Both the position numbers and the translations under genes were made by a program. Of a DNA stretch of 64,000 bases, positions 45,801 to 57,872 are shown piece by piece (within the stretch, counting starts at the first letter, position 1; each line of letters starts with the position of its first letter). Source of the DNA: Populus alba (lineage: Eukaryota; Streptophyta; Magnoliopsida; Malpighiales; Salicaceae). Under the pieces are notes generated by a model. The model ran no database searches and was not told the origin of the DNA. It saw nothing but the letters and a program-made list of their open reading frames with translations. The stretch is from the NCBI RefSeq assembly GCF_005239225.2, contig NC_133284.1:36222758-36286757 (forward strand). The letters run 5' to 3'.

Positions 45801-47971
45801 TTGAGGTTAGCCCAAGTGATCATTATCAATCAGAAGATGATGAAGTTGAGCTTAAAATGAGTAAAAAGGCAAAAATAACAAAGATATTTGGTCTTATTTT
45901 TTCAACATACTTGTTAGTAAATGAACCTTGAACCTATTTTAAGATAATGTCTTGTTTAGAAACTTCCAATTAAAAGAAAACAATTAATAATGAAATTAAA
46001 CCTATTATGAATAACCATACATGAGAACTAGTGAATCTTCTTTTTGAAAGTAAATAATTAGGCCATAAGTGGATCTTCAAAAGAAAGATAAAAGTTGATG
46101 GCACTATTGGTATATATAAAGATAGACTTGTTGTTAAGGGTTTAAATAACAAAAAGTTGTGAAATATTTTGACACATATTCACTTGTTTCAAGAATAACT
46201 TTTATATAAATGGTTTTATTAAATGGTGACCTTGATAATCAGGTTTACATGGAATAACCCGAGAGGTTTGTTGTCAATGAACAATAAAAAAAAAGTTTGT
46301 TAGCATATTAAATCATTATATGGCTTGGAATAAGCATATAAATAATGACATAAAAAATTGATTGTCAAATAAGTTCAAAATCAATGAAGTTGATAAATGT
46401 GTTTATGTAAAAAACATAAATAAATGTTATGTCGTTATATGTCTCTATATGGATGATATGTTAATTTTGAACAACAATGATCACATGATTAAATTTACTA
46501 AAAAAATATTAACTAACAAGTTTAACATAAAAAAAACTTGGGTATTGCAGATGTCATATTAGAAATATAAATTTCTTGGACGTCTGATAGATTAACATTG
46601 TCCTAATCTCATTATGCTTAGAAAATTCTCGATAAATTTTCTAAAGGTGACTATAACACTATTAAAACACAATTTGATATAAGTGTATGTCTGTTTGAGA
46701 ATAAAGGTAATGAAATAAACTAATTGGAATAATCTTTAATAATTAGAAGCCTAATGTATGTTATGAATTGTATAATGCTTGATATTGCTTACTCAATTAG
46801 TAAATGGAGTAGATTTAAAAGTAATTTAAGCATAGATCATTGAAAGGTAATAAAACGAGTACTCAAATATTAAAACACATCGTTGATTATGGGCTATACT
46901 ATATTGGTTGCCCGGTGGTGATAGAAATATATAGTGATGCTAATTGAATATCTGTTACTATGAATTCAAATTCACAAGTGAATATGTCTTCACACTTGGT
47001 AGAAAAGCTATATCATAAAAATCTTTCAAATAAACATATATTACTAGATCCACGATGTAATCAAATTTTATTACTCTTGATAAAGCTAGAGAGAAAATTG
47101 AATGGATTTGGAATTTCTTAAAGGATATTTCATGTTGGCCAAAATCAGTTCCATCTATGTATGTCCATTGTGATAATCAATTTGTATTTGAAAAGGAACA
47201 AGATAATATGTATAATGGTAAGTCTAAATATATACATCATAGATAGACATAATATCATTAAACACTTGCTCTTGAATGAAATTATTTTTTTGAATATATT
47301 AAGTCAAAGGAAAATATTGTGGATCTGCTAACCAAATGTTTATTGAAAGAGTTTGTGTATAATTCATTAAAGGGAACAAGCTTAAAACCTTTAAAAGATA
47401 AAAGAGTATATTGATGGTAATCATACTAGTTGATTAAAGATCCCAAGATCTAAGTTAAAAAAAAACTAAGTCATATAACATTTCTAGTAACACTAAAAAA
47501 TATTATTTCTTGCTTATTCTTAAGAAGAAATAAATGCTAGTTGCAGCGTGATAAAAAACGAGCTGAGATTTTAATGATTTTCATATCTTGGTACACTAAG
47601 TAGAATATAATAGAATACTTTTAAAGAAAAATAATCTATATATGTGAGAAATGTAACTGTTTCTTTGAAAATTTAAAGCTTTCTTGAATCCAAAAGTCAT
47701 TTAGGGCTAAAATAAACACAACAACAAGAACTAAAGAAAATATCTATGTAAAGAGCTATATGAATAGTATTGTATTGGTTTACATAAAAAGCCGAATAGT
47801 TCGATTGCAACCACTATTTAGTCGAGTACATTTAATAGTATTTCGTTAAGGAAGGTTCAAAGCCAAAAGCTACCTATCATGATGTGGTAATTTATGAAAT
47901 CAATATCTCTCAACAAATTTTCAAGTTGTTTTCAAAATGGTGAGATAATTTATATTCATGCGGGGATTATT
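42894..47971 (+). pseudogene. Ty1/copia internal region (gag, integrase, RT, RNase H), heavily decayed
   Basis: In order on plus: gag at about 43610-44470 (HGEKLEKFNGLSFKMWR, then ILNELDNMIYDVYSS, LSESLQEAAIIKKLSPSLND), ending with a zinc knuckle CFICNKTKHLVKDC at about 44387. GAG-preintegrase and integrase lie at 44884-45342 (FCDVWHDKLCHVN, CKICVESKF, GPLDLIHSYIGNLKF), with the SDKGGEY phrase just after. RT fragments appear near 46075-46560 (KVDGTIGIYKDRLVVKG, VYMEQPE-like, YMDDMLI-like). RNase H-like DNA near 46910-47340 (VHCDNQFVFE, IKSKENIVDLLTKCL). The order protease/integrase before RT defines Ty1/copia. Many stops and frameshifts break every domain, so no active product is expected. 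Confidence 0.85.
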
Positions 47972-48709
47972 AAAAATTTACTTAATTAACATGATTTAAA
48001 CAAATTACTTGTGAATAAAAAATAATCTCAAAAAACCCTTGGTTTTCCTACTCAAAGAACCATTGGTTTTCCTATATTTAATTCTTAATTTATGGTAGCT
48101 AATCAAATATTGATAATGATAAGAATTAATTCTTAGTGTTTTCATTCTCTTTTATGCTTTGTTTCTTGCTCTCAAATCTAGAGTTTAGGTTTATACTTTG
48201 TTGAGATATATTTAAGTTCTTTTATTTTGATTCAAATACCTTGTTTATATGTACATCTAAACTAAGGTAGCGGTGTTGAAATCTTGAGAGGCATATTACA
48301 AATATTCTAATTGCATAAGTGAGGAGTAATGAAGTTTTTAGAACAAACGATCCATTATTAACAACAACAAAAGTTTTATTCCTTTAAAGTGCTTCAACAA
48401 GTAAGTTTTCTTCTTTGTTTTAATTCAAGCATTGTTATTTTTATTATTAGTATGCATGTTAGAACTTTGATCTTATATATATTGCAATGTTGAATATATT
48501 CTTAGTATGCATGCTAGTATTCTTTTTATTATATTTAATTCGAAAGCATGTTTGTCTTTAATTTTATTGTGCATGTTTATAGATTTAAAATTGTATACAC
48601 TCTAGATTTCTTTTGAATAATATTTTATATTTTGTATATTATTGTTATGATAAACTAAACATCATAGCTCATAGTCTAATATAATACAACATAGTTTAAC
48701 AACAAATGA
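47972..48709 (+). mobile_element. 3' LTR of the Ty1/copia element
   Basis: Matches the interrupted left LTR over nearly all its length and supplies the undisturbed version of the solo-LTR insertion site (CAACAACAAAAG at about 48361-48372). It starts near TGCGGGGATT and ends near TTTAACAACA. The 5 bases outside the two LTRs are TATGA (left) and AATGA (right), a possible aged target-site duplication. Borders are approximate. Confidence 0.65.
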
Positions 48710-50837
48710 TTCCTAACATTTTATCTTTTCAATGTAATTCAGGGCCTATTATTAGTCTCATAGTAACTAATAAGAAACAATAATAAATTAATGTTTGAAG
48801 TGAAGCTTATTATGGTTATGGTTATGGAGTACATGAAGCTTCAGTAATAGATGGATTCAAGATAACTTGTTTAGGGAGTTTGATGAAAAATATAAGATGA
48901 TTGATCATCTCTCCTTGAAAGAACATAAAAAGAAGCATCCTAGGCTTTTTAATGAGGATAAGCTGCCTTTCTGGTATCCTAAATGGTGACACCACTTTAT
49001 GAATGGTGTCACTCAACCTCATCAAGATGTCGACATATGCAATTGATTAGTACAATAACAAAGATTGGTCTTTCTATTATTGTGTTATATATGTTATCGT
49101 TGTATTTTGAATATCTAGGTAAACTAGAAGTCCAAAAATATTTTTCGATTCCCAATTTAAATGAAGGTATTTTTATATATAGTTTTGGTAAAAATTATTT
49201 TCTATGTTTGTAATTCTAAACAACAAGCTTAAAGGTATATATGTGAGCTGCTCTACATGAGATTTTTTTTTTCCCTTCTTGATTCATATGTAACATTTTT
49301 GCTACATTGTGTAAAAGACATCTCTTGAGTTTGTGAGGGTGGAAAGGAGGAATTTCTAGTATATATGTTTATTCATTGAAGAAGAAATTTAGATATGTCA
49401 AACAAGTTTATTAATGAAAATTGAATTAGGCTAAAATCTTATGAAAGCATTTTACAAGCTTGATTTGGCTTGTTGGTATACACCATGGTTTTTAATATCT
49501 AAATTAGGTTTTGTTTTGAAATTTTCTTTATTATCTTTGTTATTTTCATTTTTTTCTTATTAATTTTGAATCCATTTCCTTTCTAGCTGAGGTAGGTTTA
49601 ATTTAATTTTTAAACAATTTTATATGCTATTAGTATTAAAATTATTGACATTTATAATTTACTTTTCTCTACTATTTAACTATAAATTTAGAGTTTATAA
49701 AATCTTGATTTCTTTCTTTTCATTATAAGTTTCATTAAACCAAAACACAATTCTCTAAAGAAGTGTTCCAGTCACTTATTAGAGTCTATTTGAGAGTGTA
49801 GTTGTAGTTATTTTTCAGAGTACTTTTCATACCGAAATGCATTAAAATGATATTTTTTAATTTTTTAAAAATTATTTTTAAGATTAGTGCATTATCACTA
49901 TTATATATATCTTTTAACAAAAATATATGTTTTTGAAATTTTTTAAAAATATGAGTTGACCATATTTTTAAATAGGTTATTAGACATGGCCCAAGCAGCT
50001 GGAAATGTTCAAGCTGCTTGTGCCAAGAGCTACCAATTTAGCCTAAATCGTAAGCATCCTGAAGATGGATTGTCCAATTGAATTAAAAACTTCAGAAATA
50101 TAAGAATAATTCATCTCTATTCATCTCTATTCAATCCAATCTTTCCTTTGGAATTCATTCTGCATTTTTCAAGAGTAAATAAGAATAGTAAATATTTTAT
50201 TTATTTATTTATTTATATCAAATCCATTTTTTTAATATTTTAGAACTGAAAGTAACTCTCTGTTTTTCTTTATAATGTTTTTTTTGCTTTTTTTAAAATT
50301 TTAACGTGTCAGGTTTTTTAGTCAATTATTTCTGAATAAATCTCAAATACCAATCTCTCTTTTTATATTAAAAAAAATAAAATATTTCGGTTGCTATCTA
50401 AATTGGCACAGCATAACACCCCCTAAAAATTAGCAGAAAAAATAGAGAAGAAGAGATGATCAAGGTCGTGGGAAGCACACACAAACATAAAGGAGGACCT
50501 TCTTTCATTGTTTTTTATTTATTATTATTTTCTTTTAATTGTTTAATCCAGTCAACGGTCAAACATTCCAAATAGATGGATAAAATACACCCAAGATTTT
50601 CTCTCATGTTTCCTGCAGAACATTTGTGTCCCTTCATTTCCTTCCAGCTCTCCCCAGCCTCTCACAGCGAAGACCAATTCAATAATTCAATCCCCACCAA
50701 AAAAGAAAGAACCAAAAAATACGTTGAAAATACAAACTCACTAAAATTAATGAACGTCCCTCTCTTTCACCTTCTTTCTTCTTGAAACCCCCTCCCCACC
50801 TTGATCTTTCATTTGCTTGTTTTTTTGTACCAGAACA
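48710..50837. other. Region between the copia element and EXO70
   Basis: Contains the coding-like fragment at 48852-49046 and MITE-like DNA at about 49790-49990. From about 50400 it is the presumed EXO70 promoter and leader, with CT- and C-rich patches near 50640-50810 but no confident TATA box. Confidence 0.45.
48852..49046 (+). pseudogene. Coding-like fragment with one internal stop, family unknown
   Basis: Reads WIQDNLFREFDEKYKMIDHL, SLKEHKKKHPRLFNEDKLPF, WYPKW, stop (TGA at 48987-48989), HHFMNGVTQPHQDVDICN, then TGA. The stop is one base from TGG (Trp). Charged, well-balanced composition and continuity across the stop suggest a former exon. It lies 140 bases outside the right copia LTR. 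I do not recognise the protein. Confidence 0.4.
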
Positions 50838-52982
50838 ATGGAAAGAGACTTGTCTGAAAAAAATCCGCCTGAGAAACAGCTTTCTAATAATTCAGACAGT
50901 TCTGACAACGAAGAAAATGCCACCAACATTACTACCAACCTCAATGCCAATCACCATGATCACCCCGAGACTGAAACCTGTGATCAGTTGGTGTCCCAGT
51001 CACCTAAAGCAGGGGTGAAAGTGGAAGAATCAGACAATACACGTCATGAGATCGAGGAAGTTCATCACGAGGAGAAAGAAAATGAAGAAAAGATTGGAGA
51101 CACCCCTCCTCCTGAAATTCATTACACCCTTGAAACTGTGTCTCAAGATATTGATCAGTTTATTACAACATTGTCAGCCACCCCGAAAGATGCAAAAGAA
51201 ACAATTGTAGAAGAAGAAAAAGATGAGAAGGCGCCTATGGAGATTCCTGTGTTTGTTGAGAAATTTTTGGATCTTGTTGAAGAAAAGGTGGCAAAACATG
51301 AGCTGAATGAAGGGAAAGGGAAATGGGGTCAAAATCCTGAGGAGGATTCGTCGTTTCTTGAAGCTGTGAATCGGATTTCCAAGCTAACATCTTCCCTTGA
51401 TGGATTGAGATCCGATCCAAATCACGCAGCATTGATCAGCCGCATTGGAGGGATTCAACAGCGAGCAATGGCATGCTTGGAGGATGAATTCAGGTTCACT
51501 CTTGAAGATATTAAACACAATGATCAAGATCCTAATACTGATGCAAAAGGGAAGCAACATGAAGCTGACCGCTGCGTACTGCCAGAATCTGAATCAGCAG
51601 AAACTGACAACTTCTTAGGATATTCTGATGACGCTGTTTCAAAATTGAATAGAATTGCCAAGGAGATGATTGGAGGTGGGTTTGAATCTGAATGTTGCCA
51701 CGTGTTCATGATGATTAGGGGACATGCATTTGATGAATGCTTCGCCGAGATAGGATTTGAGAAGATCAGCATTGATGAGGTGCAGAAGATGCAATGGGAA
51801 GCTTTGGAGAGAGAGATCCCTTTATGGATCAAGGCCGTCAAGGAATATGCAAGCATTTACTTTGTCAAAGAGCTAAAGCTCGCCGAGGCTGTTTTCTCCA
51901 ATTATTCCTCAATCTCCTCTAGCCTTTTCAGCAATCTTACGCGCAGTGTGTTGATCCAGCTCCTAAATTTTGCTGAAGCTGTTGCAATGACAAAGCGCTC
52001 TGCGGAGAAGTTATTTAAGTTTCTTGACATGTATGAAACTCTGCGCGACAGTCTTCCGGCAATGGGGGCTTTGTTTTCAGAGGAATATGAAAATGAGCTT
52101 AAAACAGAGTCAACAACAGCCCGGTGTCGGATTGGAGAGGCTGCAATCTGTATGTTTTGTGATTTGGAGAATTCAATCAAGTCTGACACAGGAAAGACTC
52201 CAGTGCCTGGCGGTGCGGTTCACCCGTTGACTCGCTACACGATGAATTATCTGAAGTATGCAGGTGAATACATAGCAACTCTTGAGCAAGTCTTTCGAGA
52301 ACATTCAAAGATCGAACGTGCTGATTCAACAAGCAGGCCACGCTACGAAAGTGAGTCACAAAACTTTAACAATGACAACGATGAAGAAAATCAGTCTCCA
52401 TTTTCAAATCAACTGGTGAGAGTAATGGACTTATTAGACTCCAATTTGGAGGCCAAGTCGAAGCTTTACAAGGATATTGCATTGAGCTGCATTTTCATGA
52501 TGAATAACGGGCGCTACATTGTGCAAAAGATCAAAGGCTCCACAGAGATCCGTCAAATGATGGGAGATCCATGGTGTCGCAGGAAATCCTCGGAACTCAG
52601 GAACTACCATAAGAATTATCAAAGAGAGACGTGGAGCAAGCTCCTGGGTTGTTTAGGCCATGAGGGACTGCAAGTGAACGGAAAAGTAATTAAGCCAGTG
52701 TTGAAAGAGAGGTTCAAGAGCTTCAACGTGTTATTTGACGAGATCCACAAGGCGCAGAGCTCATGGGTGGTGAGTGATGAACAGCTTCAATCGGAGCTTA
52801 GAGTTTCAATAACGGCGGTGGTGATACCAGCTTACCGGTCCTTCATGGGGAGGTTTTCGCAGTACTTAACCCCTGGAAGGCAAACAGAAAAGTACATAAA
52901 GTATCAGGCTGAAGACTTGGAGACTTATATTGATGAACTTTTTGATGGAAATTCTGCCTCCGGAGCCCGAAAGAGACCATAA
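50838..52982 (+). CDS. EXO70: EXO70 exocyst subunit (single exon)
   Basis: EXO70 is the exocyst subunit that binds plasma-membrane phosphoinositides and directs vesicle tethering; plants have many paralogues. One uninterrupted frame of 714 residues starts at the ATG MERDLSEKNPPEKQ (50838), preferred to the non-ATG extension upstream; the next upstream in-frame ATG is absent. Residues 1-120 are acidic and Asn/Glu-rich. Then come IDQFITTLSA (about 105), VFVEKFLDLVEEKVAKHE (about 137) and NRISKLTSSL. The Exo70 helical domain runs about 290-705: IGFEKISIDEVQKMQWEALE, HPLTRYTMNYLKYAGEY, LSCIFMMNNGRYIVQKIK, ERFKSFNVLFDEIHKAQSSW, and the C-terminal PAYRSFMGRFSQYLTPGRQ, KYIKYQAEDLETYIDELF. Intronless structure is usual outside the EXO70A group. 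The spacing of the N-terminal blocks looks closest to EXO70C or B members; the subgroup is uncertain. No defects. Confidence 0.93.
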   Translation: MERDLSEKNPPEKQLSNNSDSSDNEENATNITTNLNANHHDHPETETCDQLVSQSPKAGVKVEESDNTRHEIEEVHHEEKENEEKIGDTPPPEIHYTLETVSQDIDQFITTLSATPKDAKETIVEEEKDEKAPMEIPVFVEKFLDLVEEKVAKHELNEGKGKWGQNPEEDSSFLEAVNRISKLTSSLDGLRSDPNHAALISRIGGIQQRAMACLEDEFRFTLEDIKHNDQDPNTDAKGKQHEADRCVLPESESAETDNFLGYSDDAVSKLNRIAKEMIGGGFESECCHVFMMIRGHAFDECFAEIGFEKISIDEVQKMQWEALEREIPLWIKAVKEYASIYFVKELKLAEAVFSNYSSISSSLFSNLTRSVLIQLLNFAEAVAMTKRSAEKLFKFLDMYETLRDSLPAMGALFSEEYENELKTESTTARCRIGEAAICMFCDLENSIKSDTGKTPVPGGAVHPLTRYTMNYLKYAGEYIATLEQVFREHSKIERADSTSRPRYESESQNFNNDNDEENQSPFSNQLVRVMDLLDSNLEAKSKLYKDIALSCIFMMNNGRYIVQKIKGSTEIRQMMGDPWCRRKSSELRNYHKNYQRETWSKLLGCLGHEGLQVNGKVIKPVLKERFKSFNVLFDEIHKAQSSWVVSDEQLQSELRVSITAVVIPAYRSFMGRFSQYLTPGRQTEKYIKYQAEDLETYIDELFDGNSASGARKRP

Positions 52983-55700
52983 TATTCATGATCTAGCTCC
53001 TTTCATGAACAAATTGAGCATTCAAAGGGTAACTTAAGGATGCAATTTGGAGGAGTTGATGCCTACATTTTGTTATTTTTCAAAGGATTTGCAATCAGTT
53101 TTAGCCACCTTGATAATGTAAGGGTGCAAAATGTTGTAAGGAGGCCTCTTGTTTTTCTGCTGGAAATGCATGGATAAAGCTAGCAATTATTCATGGAACT
53201 CCATCGGTTAAAGCACTGATGACTTCAATTTCAATTGGTTCACCCATGTAATTTGTTTTTTTCTTGAATTTTTGTATTATGAACAGCATGATTCTGAATC
53301 ATTTTTAACGCCGTGATTCTGCTCGGCTAATTAATTTTTACAATCCTATTTTTTTTTCAATTTATTTTCTTTTGGTCATATTTCCAATCTTCCTTTATTT
53401 TCCTTTGAGTTTATTTGGGACTTGGGAGGCTGATAATGCAAATGTTGAATTTTTACTCTTTATTATTTTTCATGAATATTAAAATTTCAAGTGTCTACCT
53501 AATTAAACAAGAGGCACAACAAACTGAATTTGTATATATGAAATTGGTTTTTTTTTTTTTTAAAATAATCTATGTAAAATATTTGTTAATTTCCTAGTGT
53601 TTAGTTCCTGTTTCGAAATAAAAAAATAAAAAAAAAAAGTAAAAACAGATGAAATATGTCTACTTGTAGTTTTTATCTTGAAAATCTAGAAAAATTCATT
53701 TCAAAATTATTTTAAATATATTTATTTTATGTTTTTATTTTTATCTTTTTAGCATGCAAAAAAATATTTTATTTTCATTATATTTACTGATTTTATTTAG
53801 AGAGTGATGAAACTCTATCTAAAATATGTTTTATTTATTTTAAATGTTACGAGCTTTTTAGCTGATGCATATTTTGCAAGAGAGATAAAAAAACTCGCTT
53901 AGATTTTAATGAGGTGTCATGTGTTAGTGGATATTATTATATACATGAGTATTTTAGTTTTTATTTTATATAAAATTTTAAATTTAGTATAAACTGATAT
54001 ATAAAACATAATTTTTCAAATGTAAAATATAAAGTGTAATAAAAAACCTTAAAATGTTTAACCTGATTTTTCCCTCTTTTTTTTTTTCAATAATACAAGC
54101 CAACATAATTAACTTACGTTGGGGAAACGGTAAATTCAAACAGAGAGCTTGTTCATTTTAGATTTTTTATTTTTTAAGAAATATTTATTTTAAGTAAAAC
54201 AACCATTATCATAAATTAGTTTTGAAAATTATTTCTTTGAATTTAAAAACTTTTAACAATAGAACCTGGCAGTTTTTGCATTTTCAAAATAAATACAAAA
54301 AACAAAAATGATTTGGAATAAAATAAATTAACCATTTTATGTTTTTTTAAAATGAAAAAAATATTATTTTAATATATTTCAGCATAAAAATCACTTTTAA
54401 AAAATATATAAATAAATTACACTTATGTTGAAAAATAATGTTATAGATAAGCTTAAAAAGAACAAACATAGGAGGAGTAGAGTAATTTTATAATGTTTAG
54501 AAAGTAATTAATGATATTTTATTAATTATATTTTTGTATTTATTTTAAAATAATAAAAACATTGATGAATCATGTATTTTATGTTTTTTTATTTATCTTT
54601 TTTTTAAATACTTCTAAAAAATAAATAATAATACTTTATTATGTATTTTATATTTATTTTATATATATATCGGTTTTCTTTAATAATTTTAAAAAATAAC
54701 TAATAAAATGTTATATAAACAACGTTAAATTTCATAGAGGAGCATGCCTCAAATAAATGACGTGGCGGCGAAGATTTGCTTCTACCATGAGTTGGAATCT
54801 TCAAGAGTGCGTGCGTGCGGTACTCGTGGATGAATAAAACTAAGATGATGTTTTGGTAGGTATTTTTTTTTTTTAATTAAAATAAAATGTTTTAATTTTG
54901 AAGTATTTTGACGTGTTATTTTGAGATTTTAATGTTTTATATATATATATATATATTTAATAAATATAATTTAAATTTAAAATAAATTAATTATAAATTA
55001 TATAATATAAACATAATATCAAATAATATAACTTTAAAATTTAAAATATTTTTAAATAGTCAAGGTTAAATAGATCTTTAACTTAAAGTAATTTAACTTA
55101 AATAAAATATTAAAATATTATAAAAGTAAAATATTTTAACATAAATTTTTTAAATATAAAGCTAAGCCAATATTATCAAGACTAATGAAATCTAAAATAT
55201 CCATTGTTTTAAATTTTTATAAAGTATAAACATGAAAAAAATAACATGAATATAAATCATATATATTAGTGATAAATCTAATTTTAAAAAATTAATATCA
55301 TTGTTAATGAAAATAGTAATAATAATTTTTAATATTATTTTTAATATCATTATTATTGAAAAAATATAATGAAGAAGAATTTTCTATACTTGGATGGTTT
55401 AATTAATTAAATTGAACCGAGTTCAATTTGATTTAATGACTTTTTAAGACTGAAACGGAATATGTAAAATAAAACTAGAATATTTTGATCAAAATTTAGC
55501 CAAAAAATCTGGAATGAACTGATTTATGACATTTTAAATTAAATTGAAAATTATTTTATTTTTTAAATTGATATAAAATGTTTGAGTCATTCCAAACAAA
55601 AGGAAATGAAATTAACAACCTTGAATGAAACTGTATAATGGCACTTTCGTAAATTAGTACCAATTCAGTTCAATCACCCGAATTAAGCAATCATCAGAGA
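52983..55700. other. EXO70 3' flank and AT-rich intergenic DNA
   Basis: About 300 bases of probable 3' UTR follow the stop. The rest is very AT-rich, with MITE-like DNA near 54150-54430 and a TA run near 54938-54955. No gene seen. Confidence 0.5.
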
Positions 55701-56842
55701 AACAAAGAAAAAAAAAAAACACCGCACCGCACCGCACCACAATTTAGCGTGATTGCTGCAGAAAGCTAAATGCTCACAGGTAACTGCCCCTCTCACTTTC
55801 GAAACACAAGAGAGGAGTGGTGAGGGGGTCTTAAAATCCAATTCGCGCAGTTACATTAATAACTATCTCTGAGCTGAAGAAATTTTGAAGCGCTGATTCG
55901 TTCTAACCGCATTATTATTACCCTATATTACCAGGTTTCTCTTTCTTTCTCTCTTGTGTTTCTTTCCATTTTCTTTTTCTATTTTTTCATTATTTGCTTG
56001 AGCTTTTAGGTTTTGAATTAATTAATTAATTAATTTCGGTTTTTTAACCACTTGCTAATTTATTTAGTTTTAATTATAAATATTATCCTGCTCTCTCGAG
56101 TTTTTCTTTTTGTTTTTTTTTTTTCGCAAATTGAATTTAGTGGAAAATTTGAAGTTTTGTTTTCGGCAATTGAAGAGAAGGCTGTAGGGTTTTGAGTGGA
56201 GAATTAGTTATTATTAACTGAAAGTAATATCTCGTTAATGTAATCAACATTATTATTAAGAAATTGAATATAATATTTTAGGAAAAAACAGAAATTCAGA
56301 TAGAAGCTTATGACTGTATATACTGAATACTAAGATGCAGGAACTTGGTGTTTGTTACTTTCTTAAGTTTCCTTTGATTTTCTCTGTTGCAAATAGCTTG
56401 TTTATTTGTTACCCAACATTAATTTTTTTTTTTAGAGTTTTGGTTATAATCTGTTATAGGTTGCGTTGCCAAGGACAAGTAATTAATTTCTCTAAAATCG
56501 AATTTTCTTCTGTTATCATATTAGTATTTGTGGGCTTTGAGTTTTTTGTTTTACTGGACCCGTTTAAAGTTTTGAGTAATTTATATGTAGAAAAGCTTCG
56601 TGTCTCAAGATGTATGAGCAATATGGAGTTCCTGTGGAAGGAGTTTTATAGTTTTAGTTGTAGTTAACTGATTTGCTTCGGTGTTTAATTATATGGTGCG
56701 TGGTGATATCTACGGGTTTTGTTTTAATTTTTTGCTGCAAAATATTGAATTGGGATTAACAGTATTTCTTCTCTTATTATGGTTTCTAAGCTCTTAAGGT
56801 CAAGGTCTGCTCTGCCATTTGCATCATTTGTTGGGACAATAA
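55701..56842 (+). promoter_or_regulatory. Leader region of the CID-domain gene
   Basis: Contains a CACCG-type short repeat (55721-55740), pyrimidine-rich tracts (55930-55980) and AATT repeats (56013-56032). A good donor CACAG|GTAACT at 55779/55780 suggests a 5' UTR intron. The open frame at 56335-56667 is hydrophobic and lies in this presumed leader intron; it is not supported as a gene. Confidence 0.4.
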
Positions 56843-57838
56843 ATGGGAAGTTCGTTTAATCCTCAGATTTTTGTGGAGAAGCTTGCCAAGCTCAACAGTA
56901 CACAGGCAAGCATAGAGAGTATCCTCTTGATAGTGTTAGCAAATTAAACTTATGTCACCGATCATGTTTATTCATTTCTGTTAGAAAGTTTTGCTGGAAC
57001 CTTTTAAATTTATAGATTTTTAGCTTCTGTTATTGAAGTCCAGTTGGTAATAATGTATGGGTTGTCACTCTTTTCTAGAACTATGCCTTGTTATTGAGTT
57101 GTATCAAGCAACAACTGAATTCTCTTGGTGAGGTTGTCTAAGGCAAAAGTTAATTCTGGAGATGTTTGTCCTGCTATGACCTATATTATATTGCTGGTTG
57201 TTGCATATTTTTTTATTGGTTCAAGTGAAAAATTCAAATGTTACTTGTTTTAATATTCTTTTACCATATATTTTATCGGTATGTATTTAGCTGTTTGTCT
57301 TTCATAATCTTATGTAACCTGCAATCTCCAACATGCTGTGTGACTTCTTCATTGTTATCCTTGATTTGCTAAGCTCTATCACATTGGTGTATCTTCCATA
57401 TGAATAAAGCAAAACAGGTTGTTGAAACATGGGCCAGACAATTTCATTCTTCTCCACGTGACCGGAGATTGGCCTTTCTATATCTGGCAAATGATATATT
57501 GCAGAATAGTCGTCGAAAAGGTTCAGAGTTTGTGGGGGAATTCTGGAAGGTTCTTCCAGACGCTCTTCGTGACATGATTGAAAATGGGGATGAGTTTGGA
57601 AGAAATAATGCTCAACGATTGGTACTGGATGCTCACTTGTCTTATATTTTCTGTCTTCAATAACCTTAATTATTTGTAGTGTTTTTTCTTTTTCCTTTTG
57701 TCATGTTCACATGAACCAATCTTAGATTAAGCTCATACCACTTATTATTTGCTGGAAATTGCACTGCATATATTCTATTTTACATGGACTTGTTATTAGG
57801 ATTTAAACCAATTCTACTGGTAATTATTATTGTTGTTA

Positions 57839-57872
<34 letters not shown>

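Noticed and set aside
45623..45931. 102-codon frame as an independent gene
   Set aside because: It sits between integrase and reverse transcriptase remnants of the copia element in the same orientation.
51524..52622. Several minus-strand frames
   Set aside because: Antisense shadows of the intact EXO70 reading frame.
56335..56667. 110-codon hydrophobic plus-strand frame
   Set aside because: Lies in the presumed 5' leader intron of the CID gene; no domain and no homologue recognised.
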